Assembly: GCF_016545825.1 (NCBI RefSeq)
Contig: NC_052619.1
Location: forward strand, 39,585,682 to 39,649,681
Origin: Eucalyptus grandis
Lineage: Eukaryota > Streptophyta > Magnoliopsida > Myrtales > Myrtaceae
Direction: 5' to 3'
Length of the DNA stretch: 64,000 bases
Shown: positions 36,898 to 49,799 of the stretch, one piece after another
Layout of the letters: each line of letters opens with the position of its first letter
Position numbering within the stretch: the first letter of the stretch is position 1
The notes under the pieces: model-generated
The model's database searches: none
What the model saw: only the letters and a program-made list of their open reading frames with translations
Told to the model about the DNA's origin: nothing
Translations under genes and position numbers: made by a program

Positions 36898-37311
36898 TTC
36901 CGTTCCTTATGAAAAGAGTATGTGTTTTTCCGACCATCATACGTAGCATTTATGTCAAATTGCCACGGTCTACCCAATAACAAGTGGCATGCATCAATAG
37001 GAACACATTTTTTTTGTTGTTGAAAGCTTCAACTTGTTGACAAGAGTTGTCGAAGCAACATTGGTGCAGCTCCCACCATTGATGATCATCGAACACACAA
37101 TTCTATTAATAGTGCAACAGGTGTGAAATATATTCTCCCTTTGCTCATATTATCAGGAGAAACTTCAACATGCAATGCTCTTCAGATGATCAACATCTCG
37201 CCATCATCGGCTTTCTCCACAACTTTTTCCCCTTCAGATTTAGAAACATTTTGGTCTTGATTGCCCTCAGCCTTTTGAAGCGTTGAATTGATCCCTCAAT
37301 TTCTTGAAGAG

Positions 37312-38321
37312 TCATAACTCTCCAATTTTGACAATTTGCTTGAAAATGCCCAAAACCATGGCACTTAAAGCATTTCCTTGCATCGCCTTCAAACTTCTTT
37401 TGGACTTCTTTGGAAGGCTTTGCATTTTTTTCTTGTCTTTGTCTTTTGTCGACGTACTCTCGCCCTTGCTTGAGGAAGCACCCTTAAAATAGCATGTTGC
37501 CTTTGTTGAGGTTATGGAGGAAAACCTCTTACTCTTCAATTGTTTTTCGACTTTTATGGCTAACTTGCATACATCTTCAAAGGATCAATAAGGTTGAAGT
37601 TCAACCATATCAGCAATTTCTCGATTCATGCCGCCAAGGAAATGAACAATGGTTTGCTTAGGAACTTCTGGAAATTCACACCTCATTTTAAGTTGTTCAA
37701 ACTCACGAATGTATTCTTCAACACTCATCCCTTGTTGTCTTAGGGAATTCAGTTTGAGGAACAAATCTTGCTTATAAGTGTCCGACAAGAACCTCTTCTT
37801 CATCAACTTCTTGAGTTTTCCCAAAACTTGATTTGGCCTTTTCTTTCTCTTGCTCGTTGATGCTTTAGATTCTCTCACCATAGAGAAGCATATATTGCCA
37901 GCTTTAGGACAGCAACCTTACATTTCTTCTCATCCAAATAGGACTTGAAGTCAAAAATTTGTTCGGTTGTGTGTAGCCAATCCACAAAGTTGTCGGGATT
38001 GAGATTACCGTCAAACTCAGGGACCTCCACTTTAATGTCTCTTTCATGCTCCTTATGCCTCCCTCTTCATCTTCGAATTTGATATTCAGAATCACTAGAG
38101 TTGTCTCTAGTGGAATCATAATCGTCATTAGAACTTTGATGAGATTTAGAATTGTCACGTCGATGCCGTTCATTGGGACGCCTTGCTGGCTGTCCATGTC
38201 TCGCCGAATTCTCTACAAGATTGAGGACTCCATTTGTTGCTGAAGATTTTGGATTGCGCAATCTTGCCTTTAAATCAGGCGCTTGCTCCAAAGTCAAGCC
38301 TCTTGGAACTTGATCAACCAT
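37312..38321 (-). pseudogene. Ty3-gypsy gag with zinc knuckle
   Basis: The leader at 38321-38067 starts MVDQVPRGLTLEQAP. 37881-37585 encodes the gag core (LFLKLNSLRQQGMSVEEYIR, EFEQLKMRCE, FLGGMNREIADMVELQPY). A CX2CX4HX4C knuckle (CFKCHGFGHFQANC) lies at about 37325-37370. The frame changes between these blocks. The protease region 36900-37300 is open only in short pieces. Confidence 0.88.
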
Positions 38322-38393
38322 AAGGAATTTGTAATAGAAGGAAGAAAGGAATCACTCAAATAAGTTGAACCTTGAGCTTTGATACCAATCTTT

Positions 38394-39232
38394 TGATGTG
38401 TGATGAGGCGAGTGATTCTAGAACGGAATTTTTTTTCTAGGGGGGATTTTTCTAGTTAAGTGTATGGAGTAGTGTACATGGGGAAGAAATGAAGGGGAAT
38501 AAGAAAAGATAGAACGATCTTCTTCCAAGGTATAAAGGTCACGCCACCAACTGAAAATGAAGATTGAAATCTATGAAGTTCACCACCAAGGCCTAAAACT
38601 TCCACAGTGAAGGATAAAGGACTTCGGGATAGGAGAAACTCACCACCAAGGCCTAAAGATTCCACCAGCTAAGGATGAAGAGCTTCATAGCTCACCACCA
38701 AGGAGTGATCTACGCTCCAAGGATAAAGAGATGGAAAGGACTTATCCACTCTTTGAAGTTCACTCAAGCAAAGGAAATCTCACAATTTTCATTTATCAAA
38801 TTCATATCTCCTTACATTGGATAATTTTCCTTGTTTATAGGAGGATTTTTAGACTTAAGAAATATAAAAACATACTTTAATGACCTAAGAACTTAGACTT
38901 TTAACTCTTGAAAACTACATAACTATAAAGACACCTAGGAACTTAGGAAATGCATTTATTAGCACGGGAACTTGTATTCTTGAATCTTCAGCCTTCCAAA
39001 ATTCGTGCTTCTCCCTTAACTAGAAAATAACCCTCCTAAAACTTCATCAATTGGTCATACAAAATGTCTAAAATGGTCTCCCATCAATAGTTATCAACAT
39101 ACCACAAAGTATCGATAAGTAATTGACATTATTCATTCAAAATGATCCATCAAAGCACATGATGCCCAATTTCTTTCTTGTCTTGGATAAGCATCGATGG
39201 TTCTGAGTTGGTCGATGGAGCTACCCGCATCA
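38394..39232 (-). repeat. Gypsy LTR (right, 5' LTR of the element)
   Basis: It starts TGATGTGTGATGAGG and ends ACCCGCATCA. Inside it, on the minus strand, ATTGGTATCAAAGCTC follows within a few bases, a tRNA-Met-like primer binding site, which shows that the element reads leftward. Confidence 0.88.
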
Positions 39233-39643
39233 CAATGGGCCTCATGCCAAGGAGGGCCAACTAATGGCTCATGTCCCACCCAAACCCTTTTGGGTCTTTT
39301 CTAAGATCCCTCATCATTACCCATATGCATGAACAGTAACCAAATCTAGTGAAATTACCATTTTACCATTCTAGCCTAATAAAACAAAAAACATTTTTAC
39401 ATGCAGAGAGTGCGGGGCATTCAAGGGATGGAAGAGAGAGAAAGTGGCATCATCCTAGCCTAGTCTACCCTATTTCTAACTTAGGAATGATGGTTGCATT
39501 AAATGGAACTTGGAGGGCAAGTTTTGCCATAAGCAATCTTGGCCACGCATTCTTGGCTTGGGGAGTAAGGCCTCATCTTGGCCATCCATGGAATTTCGCC
39601 ATGAACTATCTTTCCCCCTAAATTCGGTAACGCTCCCTCTCCT

Positions 39644-39688
<45 letters not shown>

Positions 39689-42300
39689 CCCTACTATTGC
39701 CAAACCTCACCCTCTCCATTTCCTCCCTTTTTCTCTCTAGATCTCATCGGCCATTATCTACCGCCCACATCCACCATCAAGATGCCATTCCCACACCGCC
39801 GTTCTCATTATCAAGCTGAGTTTTGGAGCCTAAGGGGAGGCCGCCCAGCCGCATCGTTGCCCTCCTTTCCCTCACTCCTCTTGGCTTAGACCACCGCGAA
39901 GTCGGAGACCATCCACTCACCGTTGCTATGCCTCACCACTAGCACCGTGAGCCTCCACCGCCACCATGAGCTATTGGTTTAGGTCCAAAAGTGAGTGGTT
40001 TTCTTACCCTCATTTAGGGTTTTGATTGCACTTAGGATAAAGCTTAGCATTAAATTAAGGATAAGTGGTGGTTAGTTTAGTTAATAGATAGGTTATCATG
40101 ATAAATTATCTAAATATCCGATAGATTATCGTGATAGGTTATCTAAATATCTTATAGGTTATTAGGATAGGTTATCTAAATATCCGATAGGTTATCGCGA
40201 TAGATTATCTAAATATTCGATAGATTATCATGATAAATTATCATAATGTGTGATATTATGTTAATATGTGATATGTGATAGTAACGTGTAATATGCTGTT
40301 GTAATGGGATGCGTTAAGGTGTGATGCATTGTAGTTATGAGATAGATGGTCTAACAGGTAGTATGTTATAATAATTCAGTATGTTAATATGTAAAGTGTT
40401 ATAGTAGTATAATATGTTAACATGCAATATCTTAATTTGTGCCCTACGCTTTTCCTTAGGATATGATTTCAAAGAGGTTTGTTGTATTGTTGGGTGTTAG
40501 GTTTAAATATGGAGTATGCTCAAGTAAGTTCTCTTAGAATGGAAATTTGTAATTGTTTACGGCACCTCATATTCATAATGAATTATTATGTATGTCAGGA
40601 TGTGTAGAAAGATGACATATTAAAATATGCAAGTGGTATGCTAATGTGATGTGATGTGAGATGCAAGTGTCACAGGCCTAAAGAGAGTCGACCTGCGCGG
40701 TCACGATCCCAATCGATCGGCCCGTGACACAAGCATGTATGTAGCAAATATTATTACATATTGAATTAGCATTACACACTCCTCCATTAATTAATGAAAA
40801 AGATATAAAATGAGTTTGAGTTATGGCATACCTGTGTGATCACCTAAATACTCTTGATGTGTATTATTATGCAAGGTGATAGAATCATCCTGATGTGTAT
40901 AATTATGCAGGACGATACTCAATTAAATTCGAATGCCCCATGTCAATGAGATACCATTTATGGATGGATTTCAAACGAATCTCTTCATTTGCAATGTCGT
41001 CTTGGGGTGTATACATACACGAGATGATGCTTGATTATGCCAAAAGATCATCAACCTTCAGTTTGGCCATGGCCCTGAGCAATCATAATAATCTAGACAT
41101 ATATGTGTGGAACGTGCTTGGAAATAATATTTGCTTATGTTTGGATTATCAGTTGGCATTTGTGCATGATTGTGAGATATTGCACATTCTTATGCCTACC
41201 TCATAATTATGTGATTGGTCCTGAGATTTCCCTATATGTTTATGTTATGATGACTATGAAGAAGTGAGAGAATCATTCATGTTAGTAGTTAAGGCAAAGG
41301 GAGAGATTTGTTATTGATCTGCCATTGATGTTAACTTGCATTTTTAGGCCGACTTGAGGTGAATTACTTCCCTACGTGATGATTAGGAAACTTATTAACT
41401 AAGTTTATCTCACTATTATTATTTAAAAGTTTCAGGCCCTAAGCTTGACTGAACCCTTTCGACACGTTCACTTTAGGGTCCCAGTGGACCAAGTTCTCAA
41501 GTGATAGAATATTCGATCGTAAGGATAGAGTACTAATACAAGTGCTACATCACTAATGTCTAGATAGACAAGGGGTTAACCAGCTCAATGCCCTGCAAGT
41601 TCATCGCCTACTACTACTAGGTAGGAGAGATGTTGTACAATCCCCCTAGAGGTTTCGATGGACCCCAGAGGTGGGGACTATGACCATCAATTGGGATGCC
41701 ATGGACCTGGACGTCCTTGACGTTGAGGTCACTAATCCGGACATTAACTCAAATCAGGGCCTAGACCTCAAACCGTGATTCTTTAGGGAGCCCATGGGGC
41801 ATTGGGAGTTAGCAAGGTACGTCACCTTTTGAGGTCACCCTCTTAGTAGTAGAGGTGCTAAGCCAACCCCAAACCCAGATGGCAATACTTGGCTAGCTAA
41901 GCTTTTGGTTGTGAATGAAATTAGCTTGTAACTATTCACGTATGTGCATAAATAAATGAAGTGTGTTTTGATGTATATTAATGTTTGAATTATCCTTATT
42001 TCATTATGAATGGTTGGGTGATTTGTCTCTGTTTTTGCTTGCGTATAATTAAACAACAATAGCGATAGGCCAGCGATGTCTCCTAAGACATTGCAGTCAA
42101 ATGACCTAAGTGAATGAGGGATACAACGCACTCAAGGGTCGGCAAGTGACGATCCTACCCACCTATTTAATGAGCCTAGATAAGATATAGAAAGATGTCT
42201 AAATTTCACATTTTATCTTATCCAAATTTTATCTTAATTCAAAATGTAGAATAGTAACCACAATCAAATTGTGGATGATTTTGGGATGTTAAGCTCGGAA
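39233..42300. other. Repeat-rich intergenic region
   Basis: It holds a (CT)n run at 39646-39686, a 33-bp tandem repeat at 40087-40251, AT-rich tatgttaatatgt steps to 40450, a 62-bp segment with inverted ends at 40668-40729, and unique-looking sequence to the F-box promoter. Parts may be another long LTR, but I could not fix its ends. No gene recognised. Confidence 0.4.
40087..40251. repeat. 33-bp tandem repeat, about 5 copies
   Basis: The unit is of the form gataggttatcatgataaat followed by tatctaaatatcc, with scattered substitutions between copies. It contains an inverted gata/tatc theme. Confidence 0.85.
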
Positions 42301-42382
42301 TAATCCGCTGCATTCGACTCCACGTACCGCCACTTACACTCACCAATCATGATGCACCCACGTCAAACCCTCGTCGAATGGC

Positions 42383-42407
42383 CACGTGGACGCATCCGTC
42401 ATATAAA
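42383..42407 (+). promoter_or_regulatory. G-box and TATA box of the F-box gene
   Basis: A palindromic CACGTG core (42383-42388) is followed 13 bp later by TATAAA (42402-42407), about 170 bp before the ATG. G-boxes are bound by bZIP and bHLH factors in light, abscisic-acid and stress responses. Function here is inferred from sequence and spacing only. Confidence 0.55.
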
Positions 42408-42573
42408 CAGGCCTCCTTCTCTGGCTTGTCCTGTCGGTGGAAGAGAGTGGAAACGCAAAACAGGCCCCACAGGCCCCACAGGCCCCAAAACGAAACCCCT
42501 GCACATCAGCAGTCTCCCACCTCAGGACCAAACCTTCCTCTCCTCTCTCTCTAGCTCGGGGCTTCGCTCCGCA

Positions 42574-45500
42574 ATGGCGCAGACGATGGACAGCATGCCG
42601 CCAGCGAAGAGCAGCGACGCCTCGCCGGACGACGCCGACGAGCGGGACGACTTGCCGTCGTCCGCCAAGGAAGGCGCCGTGAAGTGGAAGAAGAGGAGGA
42701 GGAGGGGGAAGAGGAAGCGCGAGGATCGGGATCGTCCGCCGCCGTCGCCGCCGTCGCCGTCGTCGTCGTCTCGCGATCCTCTGGAGGTGTTCGGTGCGGA
42801 CCTCATGGTGATGATACTGAACAATCTCGACGCACGCAGCGTGGCACTATCTCTGCTCGTCTCTCGCGCGTGGCACCGCGTTGCCTCCAGCGACCGGCTC
42901 TGGAGCCGTAAGGTCTGTTTCGCTCGCTTTTATCTTCTCTTTCTGTTTTCATTGCTGCTGTGATTTCGGATATTTCGTTTGTCGTAATGATTCGTTCTTA
43001 TTTCGGGGCTGCTAAATTCTGAGTTTGGATAGTGATTTTGTGCTATGATTTCTGTCGGTGGTTGGATTAGCAAGTCTGGATGGTTTTGGTGTTCTGGAAG
43101 CGGATTTTAAGATGAGTATCTTATTTCGCATGCGTTTATGAGAATCTTGTAAGGATTGTGTGAAGCGTGCATTTTAAGTGGTTTTGTTTCTTCCATTTGC
43201 GATAGCTTTCGATTGGCCAATTTGGTTACTCCTTTGAAACGCACCTGATGAAGAGCCAAGTTTGTGGTTGTACTTTGGGCTTTTTAACTGGACGACTGAG
43301 ATCCGCTTGCAGCTTTTTTACATTTGACTAGTGCCTTGCTAGTGTCTGTCTTTTGATAACAGATCGATGATTATTGCTATTCTAATAACAAAATGGTTTA
43401 CCTGTTGGCTGTAGAGTATATGGGGTGGTCTTTGATGGTGTCAATTAGCTGACACATGTACGCAAGATCTTAAAATATGCCAAATTTGATGATATAAAGC
43501 CACTTTCTGTAAGTGGTATGGAATTTGATTAGAGATGATCTGTGATGTAGTATACTGCTTTTATGAGGTCAACCATGCTTTTCAATGTAGCATGCATCCT
43601 TGGAGTCTTTACAAACTGACTGTGAACCTAAGATGAGAATTTTAGAGATGTCACCAGACTTCAAGGAAAGTATCTGCGCACCTTTTCTGTAAATGTTCTC
43701 TTGAAAGTTCGAGATTCACATTCTATCTTTGTGATTTTTTAAAATGATTCTCTATTGTTTTATGACATATTTAGAAGTTTTACAACATAATAGATTGCAG
43801 ATATGTTACTTAAAAGTTGAGCGACAATAGGAGTTTTCCATACAGGTTGCATCTTTCTTGTATCTGAATTTTAGATTTAATTTTTGATATTGCCGTAACT
43901 ACATTGCATGAGGTGCATCATGTTGGTCAAATAATTGCCATGTAGTGAGGAAGTAGTATTCTGACCAAAATAATATGTGGATTACTCTATTTTATCATTT
44001 CTTTGTTTGCTCCCTTGCTGATGAGGAGTCAAATATTATGCGCTGCATCATGTACAAAAAAATCATATGAGCTTAATGTCCTTTATTAATAAGTTGGGAG
44101 TGTCACTAGGAATAATTCTACCCCAATGATCAAGGAAGCTCTTTTCATCTGTGGAGTTGTTTCGTCTAGGACTTGATGAATATTTAATCAGGGTTGGCCA
44201 TATGTTAGTGGTTGTTAACTCAGGAAGATGGCACCAAAGCTAATGTTTGATCCAAACATTAGTTGAGTATTTGTCTAAATGGGTGTTGTGAATTCTCTAT
44301 ATCAGACATGTCATCGATCCTTTTTCAATAGATTTTGTGTCCCTTCTTGTAGTGGGCACCCATTCATCAAATTCTAGGAATAATTTTTCCATGGTATTAT
44401 CATTTTGTTAGCTTGTATGCCCTTGCCTACTTCACATTTTTTTCTATTCATTCAACCTCATTGGTTGAGGAGTGTACTAATGAAAATCCCTTTTCTCTGT
44501 TACAAATCTAAGCTGTATGAGAGGGAAAAAAGGTTTCAGATGGGAGAAAAGAGATGTGCATAAAAGATGTAGGATAAATCGAAATTGACAGCAATAATAA
44601 GCAAGGGGAAGCCAAAGGCCTTAGTGGCCTAGCAGCAATTCTCATCGACTTAGTGCCAAGAGGTCTTGGGTCAAATCCTATGGCACCATGACCACACGCC
44701 ACTAAGGGCGTAATGGGTAGCCAAAAGAAAAGATGGATATGGTGATTTTTTATTTTAGTGGGGGACAGGGGCATCCAAACCTTTTCTGCTTGACGAGTGT
44801 TTACCAAGATGCATTGGGGTATAGTGATGTTAGACAAAAATTTCAGGGTCTAAGCATGGGGAATTCTGAGAGGGGATCTGTTGAGGAATTGTATGGGAAT
44901 GTTTTTGTCACCTCCTAAGTAGTTACTGTAGATGGCAATATGTGAATAAGAAAATATATGGACTAGTCCAAAGACTCAGTGATTAAACCTGTCTTAGTGA
45001 ATTATAGAAGCTTTTAAGTTTTTTCTTTTGGTTCCCTATGGTGAAATGGATTGCAGAAGTATCAGAAATGCTTATCAGATATAGGATGCAATTTCACACT
45101 TGTACAATGCATTATTGATATATTGCTGGTTGTTTCACGTGGTTGTCATGGCCTAGCTACATTTGATGTCAATTGGGGTACTGCTGCCATTTGTGATCCT
45201 CAATGGCAGTGGTTAGCTTAATGTGGCAGAAATTGTGGTGTTAAATTTCTTTTGAAAGGGTTACAATGTGATAGAGAAGCTTTCACTTGAATGAAGGATC
45301 AGTATTTTCTTTTTCTTGAAAAGGTTTTGTGAGCTTCCTTTACCTGCCAGTAAATGCTGTGAATAGTAGCAAATTGAGGTTGGATACACTTTTCTTTTCA
45401 ATTTGGGTTTGTTTTGTCCACTTCTTAGCTCATGCATGGTTGGCTATCTCCATCTACTGACCTCCTTAGATTGATACTCTACCCTTGGCCATGTCAAGCT

Positions 45501-48426
45501 ATCAAGTTGGATGAGAGAGATGACACAGACATCCAAAGATAGAAGAGGTAGAGAATCTAGAGTGAATGTTCGGAGTTTTTTATTAGCTTGGGAGATACTC
45601 GAAATTGGAATTGGACTAGATAAGGAGAGGACTTATTTGGATATGCAAGAGCCTTCTTCATGATCAGTTTATATAGATTGTGAATAAGAAAGGTCAAGGA
45701 TTAATGTGTGTATTTGTTCATTTTTAGGACACCGACGAGATCATGAAGTTCTTACTCTTGCTATTCACGTCTTGTACATTTCTTAAGCATAACGAACCTC
45801 AGTCAAATGAAGAATGCAATTAATCGCTTTTGCAAAATCTTGTTGATCTAAGATGAATCACCTCTTATAATTAGCTAGGCAGTAAAAGGTCATAACACCC
45901 TTTGTTTCTCGTTTTTTCCTTTACCTCTTCCCTAAAGTACCTCTCTTGTCCTTTCTTCGATCCATCTGAAGATTTTTTTTTTTTTCTTTTTATTTGCTGG
46001 AACAATCCAGCTGGAGATTTTGAGTTGGGTGCAAGGACTTACATAGAGTGGCGAGGTACATAGAGTGGCTATTAAAGAAGGTGAGATGGAAAGGAGAGAT
46101 GCCAAGCAAAGCACAAGTTGAGGAAGTTGACAAAAACTACAACCATGCATGAGGTGGCAAAGTTTTTTTTTTAACAAGGCAGCGACTCATATGGTAAGGC
46201 AAAAGATCATCTAATAATCTCACGCATCATGACAGTTTAAGTGCCTGAGGCAGTGACTTTAGCTTCATGAACAGTAATTTCCCTGTGTGTGTCCTGTTAT
46301 CTGGGTACTGAAACTGAAGATATGGCCCACCACAATTATTCTGGCCCTCTGGATCAAAGTCCTCACATAAGATGTCAAAGTATAAACAGTTAATACTGTC
46401 ATTCTCAATGGCATATCCAATGGTGGCCACCCGCAAATCATATGTCAGGGGAAGCAGTTGTGTGCTTTGAAATATTTCTTTTTAAAAAAATTTGGTCTTT
46501 TTACAGTGTAACTTTATATAAATTTGCTTTGTTTGGTTAATCGAAAAATTTAGTCATTAGAAAGTAGGAACAATAGTAGACTGAATTTTGCAAAAGCTAG
46601 AGTTAGAACATGAAAAGGATAGATTACTAGAGGAATTTGTCAGAGTCGGAATGGTCCTGCCTATGAGGTTAGCCCATCATGTATTGATGTAATATTCATG
46701 ATTTGTTGTCGTGGTTCAATCTTGCAATTGTCGTTCAATGAAGGTTTCTTTTGATAACTGATATTTGCTTTTTAATTCAGTGTGAGGAATTGTGGTCTGG
46801 CAAAGCACACATACCTAGAATATCCCAAGTTCATGGACTATCAAAGTTGACTGCTTATTCCATATCTGTTATGGATGGCAAACGTGTATCTCTCTCTCTC
46901 TCTCTAGTTTGCATGTGCACCTACACCTTTTGTTTTTTTGTTCATGTCTTTCTGTTTTCATGACAGACCCGTATCACAAAGTATGATCTCTGTGATCATG
47001 CATGGGAGTTCCATTTCAGTAAGGTATGTGCTTTTCAACCGCAACATAGTTTTCGTAGAGGTTGCTTTCTGTTCTGCTATGGCTAAGCTTTGAGCTCTAC
47101 TTTAGCTTTTGTTACTTGTCAATATATATGATAAACCTACGTTGAGTCTTGATAAAGTTGCATTACATTGAGAAAAACTACCAAAACAGTCCTAAATTTA
47201 TTACAAATATATCAAGTCAATCATAAACCTTTTTATTTTATCAATTGAGTTATAAACTTTTTGCATTAGTGCTAGTTTAGTCCATTTGGCTAATTTGGCC
47301 GGCTGACACTAACAAAGACACTAGCCATCCTACGTAGCGTGATTGGTGCTGACTTAACAAGTTTTAATAATATTTTTAATATTTATTTGAATTTGTTATT
47401 TGTTATTTCTTTTTTCCTTTTCCCTTTTTCCCCCTTTCCCTTCATCTTGATTGCATCCAGTGACCCGCCAGAGAGGAGGGCCTGTGAGGTCAACCTCACC
47501 CTGCCCTTGGTGAGCCTCGACTTCAACGTCGCTGGGCAAGGTCAACCTTGCCCAGCCACTGTCAAGGCCGACCTAGCCAGTGGCCAGCAAGTTCGAGCCT
47601 TACCCTAGTCAGCGAAAGTTACGCCACATGGGATGGCTGCTGTCCATGTCAGTGTCGGCAAGCCAAAATTGGTCAGTCGGATGGACTGAGTTCATACTCA
47701 AAATAGTAAAGAAAAAGGTTTATGACTGAATTAGGACTTTTTTGGTTTGGTAATTCTCCTACATTGCATCTGTCTTGAGTGCGTCAATGGAAGAGGTCAA
47801 AGTTGTACCCCTCACTTAGAATATAAAGTAGAGCTGGAAATTGTGTATTGACATTGATGTGACAGTAGCATGAGACAGTTTTTGCTCTTGAACGTCTCTT
47901 AAATACCAGCAAATCTTCGGACAAGAGTAATGTCCATGCCATTGCCAACATGAGGCCCATAAGCTTTGCATGTATGTCGAGCTTCTTGATGCTTGAGGGA
48001 TCTCTGTGGATTGAACTTGCTTCATATCTGGAGTTTCTCCAAAAGCCAAGATATTTAGTGATGACAAAATATTTTGCATTTTACTAGGCCGCACCTGAGT
48101 ATTGGCGAAATCTAGATGCCTATTGGAAAGGCACTGGCCCTCCAATGCACCGGTACTTCCATCTGGACGGTAGCCAAAGTGCAGATCCTGGCGACAAGGT
48201 GTGGGGAGGCCATGAATGCTGTTATTCCATAGTCACTAGCTTCATTGATGATGGGAAGATTAGGGAACACTACGTGAGGATTAATCGCTGGCCCCATATG
48301 TCTGTCTATAGGAAGCAGGACTGGAGCTGGGAAATGTCAAATGGTGTCTTCTTCTACGCCAGTGTGCCTGATGCTGATAAGCTCGGTGGGACTGGACCTC
48401 TGTTTCCAGTCGTGTGTGGTCTGTAG
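42574..48426 (+). CDS. F-box protein, four exons, 279 residues
   Basis: Exons: 42574-42912, 46781-46885, 46967-47023 and 48088-48426, all with GT/AG borders and phase 0. The product starts MAQTMDSM, has an acidic stretch (about 18-25), a basic KKRRRRGKRKRE likely nuclear signal (about 39-50), a Pro/Ser-rich linker (54-66), then the F-box at about 68-113 (FGADLMVMILNNLDARSVAL, VSRAWHRVASSDRLWSRK). The C-terminal half has CEELWSGKAHIPR, KYDLCDHAWEFHF, APEYWRNLDAYWKGTGPPMH, VWGGHECCYSIVTS, INRWPHMSVYR and a Gly-rich end. F-box proteins bind SKP1 and choose targets for SCF ubiquitin ligases; the C-terminal half resembles a small conserved plant family with no defined substrate known to me. I chose this ATG because it lies after the TATA box and CT-rich leader; an in-frame ATG at 42349 lies upstream of the TATA box. 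Intron 1 is 3.9 kb and holds a SINE; intron 3 holds a MITE. Confidence 0.92.
44553..44730 (+). mobile_element. tRNA-derived SINE in intron 1 of the F-box gene
   Basis: It contains an A-box-like tggcctagcag and a B-box-like gggtcaaatcc about 45 bp later, the RNA polymerase III promoter pair of tRNA-derived SINEs, and ends in an A-rich aaaagaaaag. Possible target duplications agaaaagagatg/agaaaagatgg are imperfect, so the borders are approximate. Confidence 0.6.
47171..47759. mobile_element. MITE-like element in intron 3 of the F-box gene, TSD tacattg
   Basis: The left end reads agaaaaactaccaaaacagt and the right end, read inward, ggagaattaccaaaccaaaa: imperfect inverted repeats that continue (gtcctaa). 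A 7-bp repeat tacattg stands at 47164-47170 and 47760-47766. The interior includes a GC-rich stretch (47470-47640) with gccagc/aaggtcaacc steps shared with other elements in the window. Confidence 0.7.
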
Positions 48427-49160
48427 CACCCACCACTTATAAAGCCTCTAAAAGTGGTGCAGTCTGTACAATCCCCGTCTTTAGTTTCCTTGAGATATGC
48501 AAGTCTGCCCATGCTGTCCTAGTATTTTCAGTAGATGCCTCGACCGTGAGGCTTAGAAAGCCTGCATCTGCATGTTCTTTTCTGCAGTCTGTGTTGCTTT
48601 GTACAGTGTAAATACAATATGTGGCCTTAATTTTTGTGCTTTGTATAAATAAGGATGGAAGTTTTATCATGAGCATCCAGAGGATCATGCTTGTCAACTG
48701 TTCACTCATTTACGAATAGGAGTTTTCTTGCGCATTCCATATAATTTTTCATGTCAGGCGCATGGATGAGAGATTTTGACAAAATGGCCAGAAAGCACTG
48801 TCTTGCAATCCTTATTTTTTGAAAACGAGAAGAGAACTTCAGGGATGTCATGTGAGGAAGGATGGCGACGGACCGGTTTTGGTGGTGGTGGTCACAGGTA
48901 CTTTCCCAATGTGCGGCGTTCCTGGGATGAAATAGTGATGGTATGGGCAATTCACGGGACTCGAACAAAATCTGTGCGAACAAGCAGTTAATTTATAATG
49001 TACAGGCATGCATGCAGTAACCCATAAATGAGCACAAGTGATAAAGGGCGGAATGTTTTTTGCATCTCATTAGGAATTGCATGTGCTTTGCTTATATGTA
49101 TTACGTTTAGCACTAGTAAAGATGCAGTCCGGGAAAAATGTCGTATTGACCGACCCAATA
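48427..49160. other. F-box gene 3' region and intergenic DNA
   Basis: It includes the likely 3' untranslated region with AT-rich candidates for polyadenylation near 48610-48655 (aatacaatatg, tataaataagg). Beyond that nothing is recognised; open frames on the minus strand here are antisense shadows of exon 4. Confidence 0.45.
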
Positions 49161-49172
49161 TGATTTATTAAT

Positions 49173-49346
49173 TAACCCACCCCGTGATGGGCGTACGTTG
49201 GCCACACCACTGGCCAGGGTTTGATTCCCCAACTCATCACATTGCGCGACTTAAAGTGGGGTGTCGTGGGAGATGAGTTCATGCACTAGTGCCCCTCCGG
49301 GTTTACGTTATACGGTAGTTCCCAAGTACCCAAAAAAAAAAAAAAA
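49173..49346 (+). mobile_element. SINE with poly(A) tail
   Basis: It begins after tgatttattaat and ends in a run of about 15 A at 49332-49346, followed by tgatctattaat, an 11/12 target duplication (49161-49172 and 49347-49358). A-box-like tgggcgtacgttggcc and B-box-like agggtttgattcccc are present. Transcribed by RNA polymerase III in active relatives. Confidence 0.82.
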
Positions 49347-49538
49347 TGATCTATTAATAGCACATCATCATCATCATCCAAGGAGCTAGATCTAGTGTAT
49401 ATTATAAGGAAGTTGCCTATTTATGGATTATTACACATTTAATCTGGCTCCACTTAAAAGAGTTTTGATCCTCAAAAAGAGGAAATTGCCTATTTAAGGA
49501 TTATTACACTGTTAATCTTACTCCACTTAAAGAGTTTT

Positions 49539-49746
49539 TTTTATTTTTTTGTGACCTAAAAATCCCGTACAGCCGACGGCCGGTGAGTAAACTTGGAGGT
49601 GAGTAAACTTGGGGGGACACGTAAGCAAGAGGACCCACTATCCCCGGCATCCTACTTAAGACCCTAAGCGATCTGTGAGGAAATTGAATTCTTTCTCTTC
49701 GTGAAGGAGAGAGAGCCCAAACTATCGCGAGCCACCAAAGCGATAG
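49539..49746 (-). mobile_element. SINE, minus strand, inserted in a local duplication
   Basis: A poly(T) left end (about 49535-49550) and 17-bp flanking repeats tccacttaaagagtttt (49522-49538 and 49747-49763) mark a retroposon. The body shares agtgggtc and ggccggtg/cggccgtcgg steps with the SINE at 58144. The host sequence is itself a tandem pair (49408-49490 and 49491 onward), so the SINE landed in the second unit. Confidence 0.78.
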
Positions 49747-49799
49747 TCCACTTAAAGAGTTTTAATCCTAAAAAAATCAATTGTTTGTGCAATGTAACA

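Noticed and set aside
39349..39740. Forward frames around the CT microsatellite
   Set aside because: The long Leu/Ser run is the microsatellite; no splice or start context and no homology.
48437..48709. Minus-strand frames near the F-box 3' end as genes
   Set aside because: They overlap the F-box 3' region antisense and show no recognisable protein.
49173..49346. tRNA gene, because of A- and B-box-like motifs
   Set aside because: No cloverleaf is evident, and the poly(A) tail with target duplication marks a SINE.
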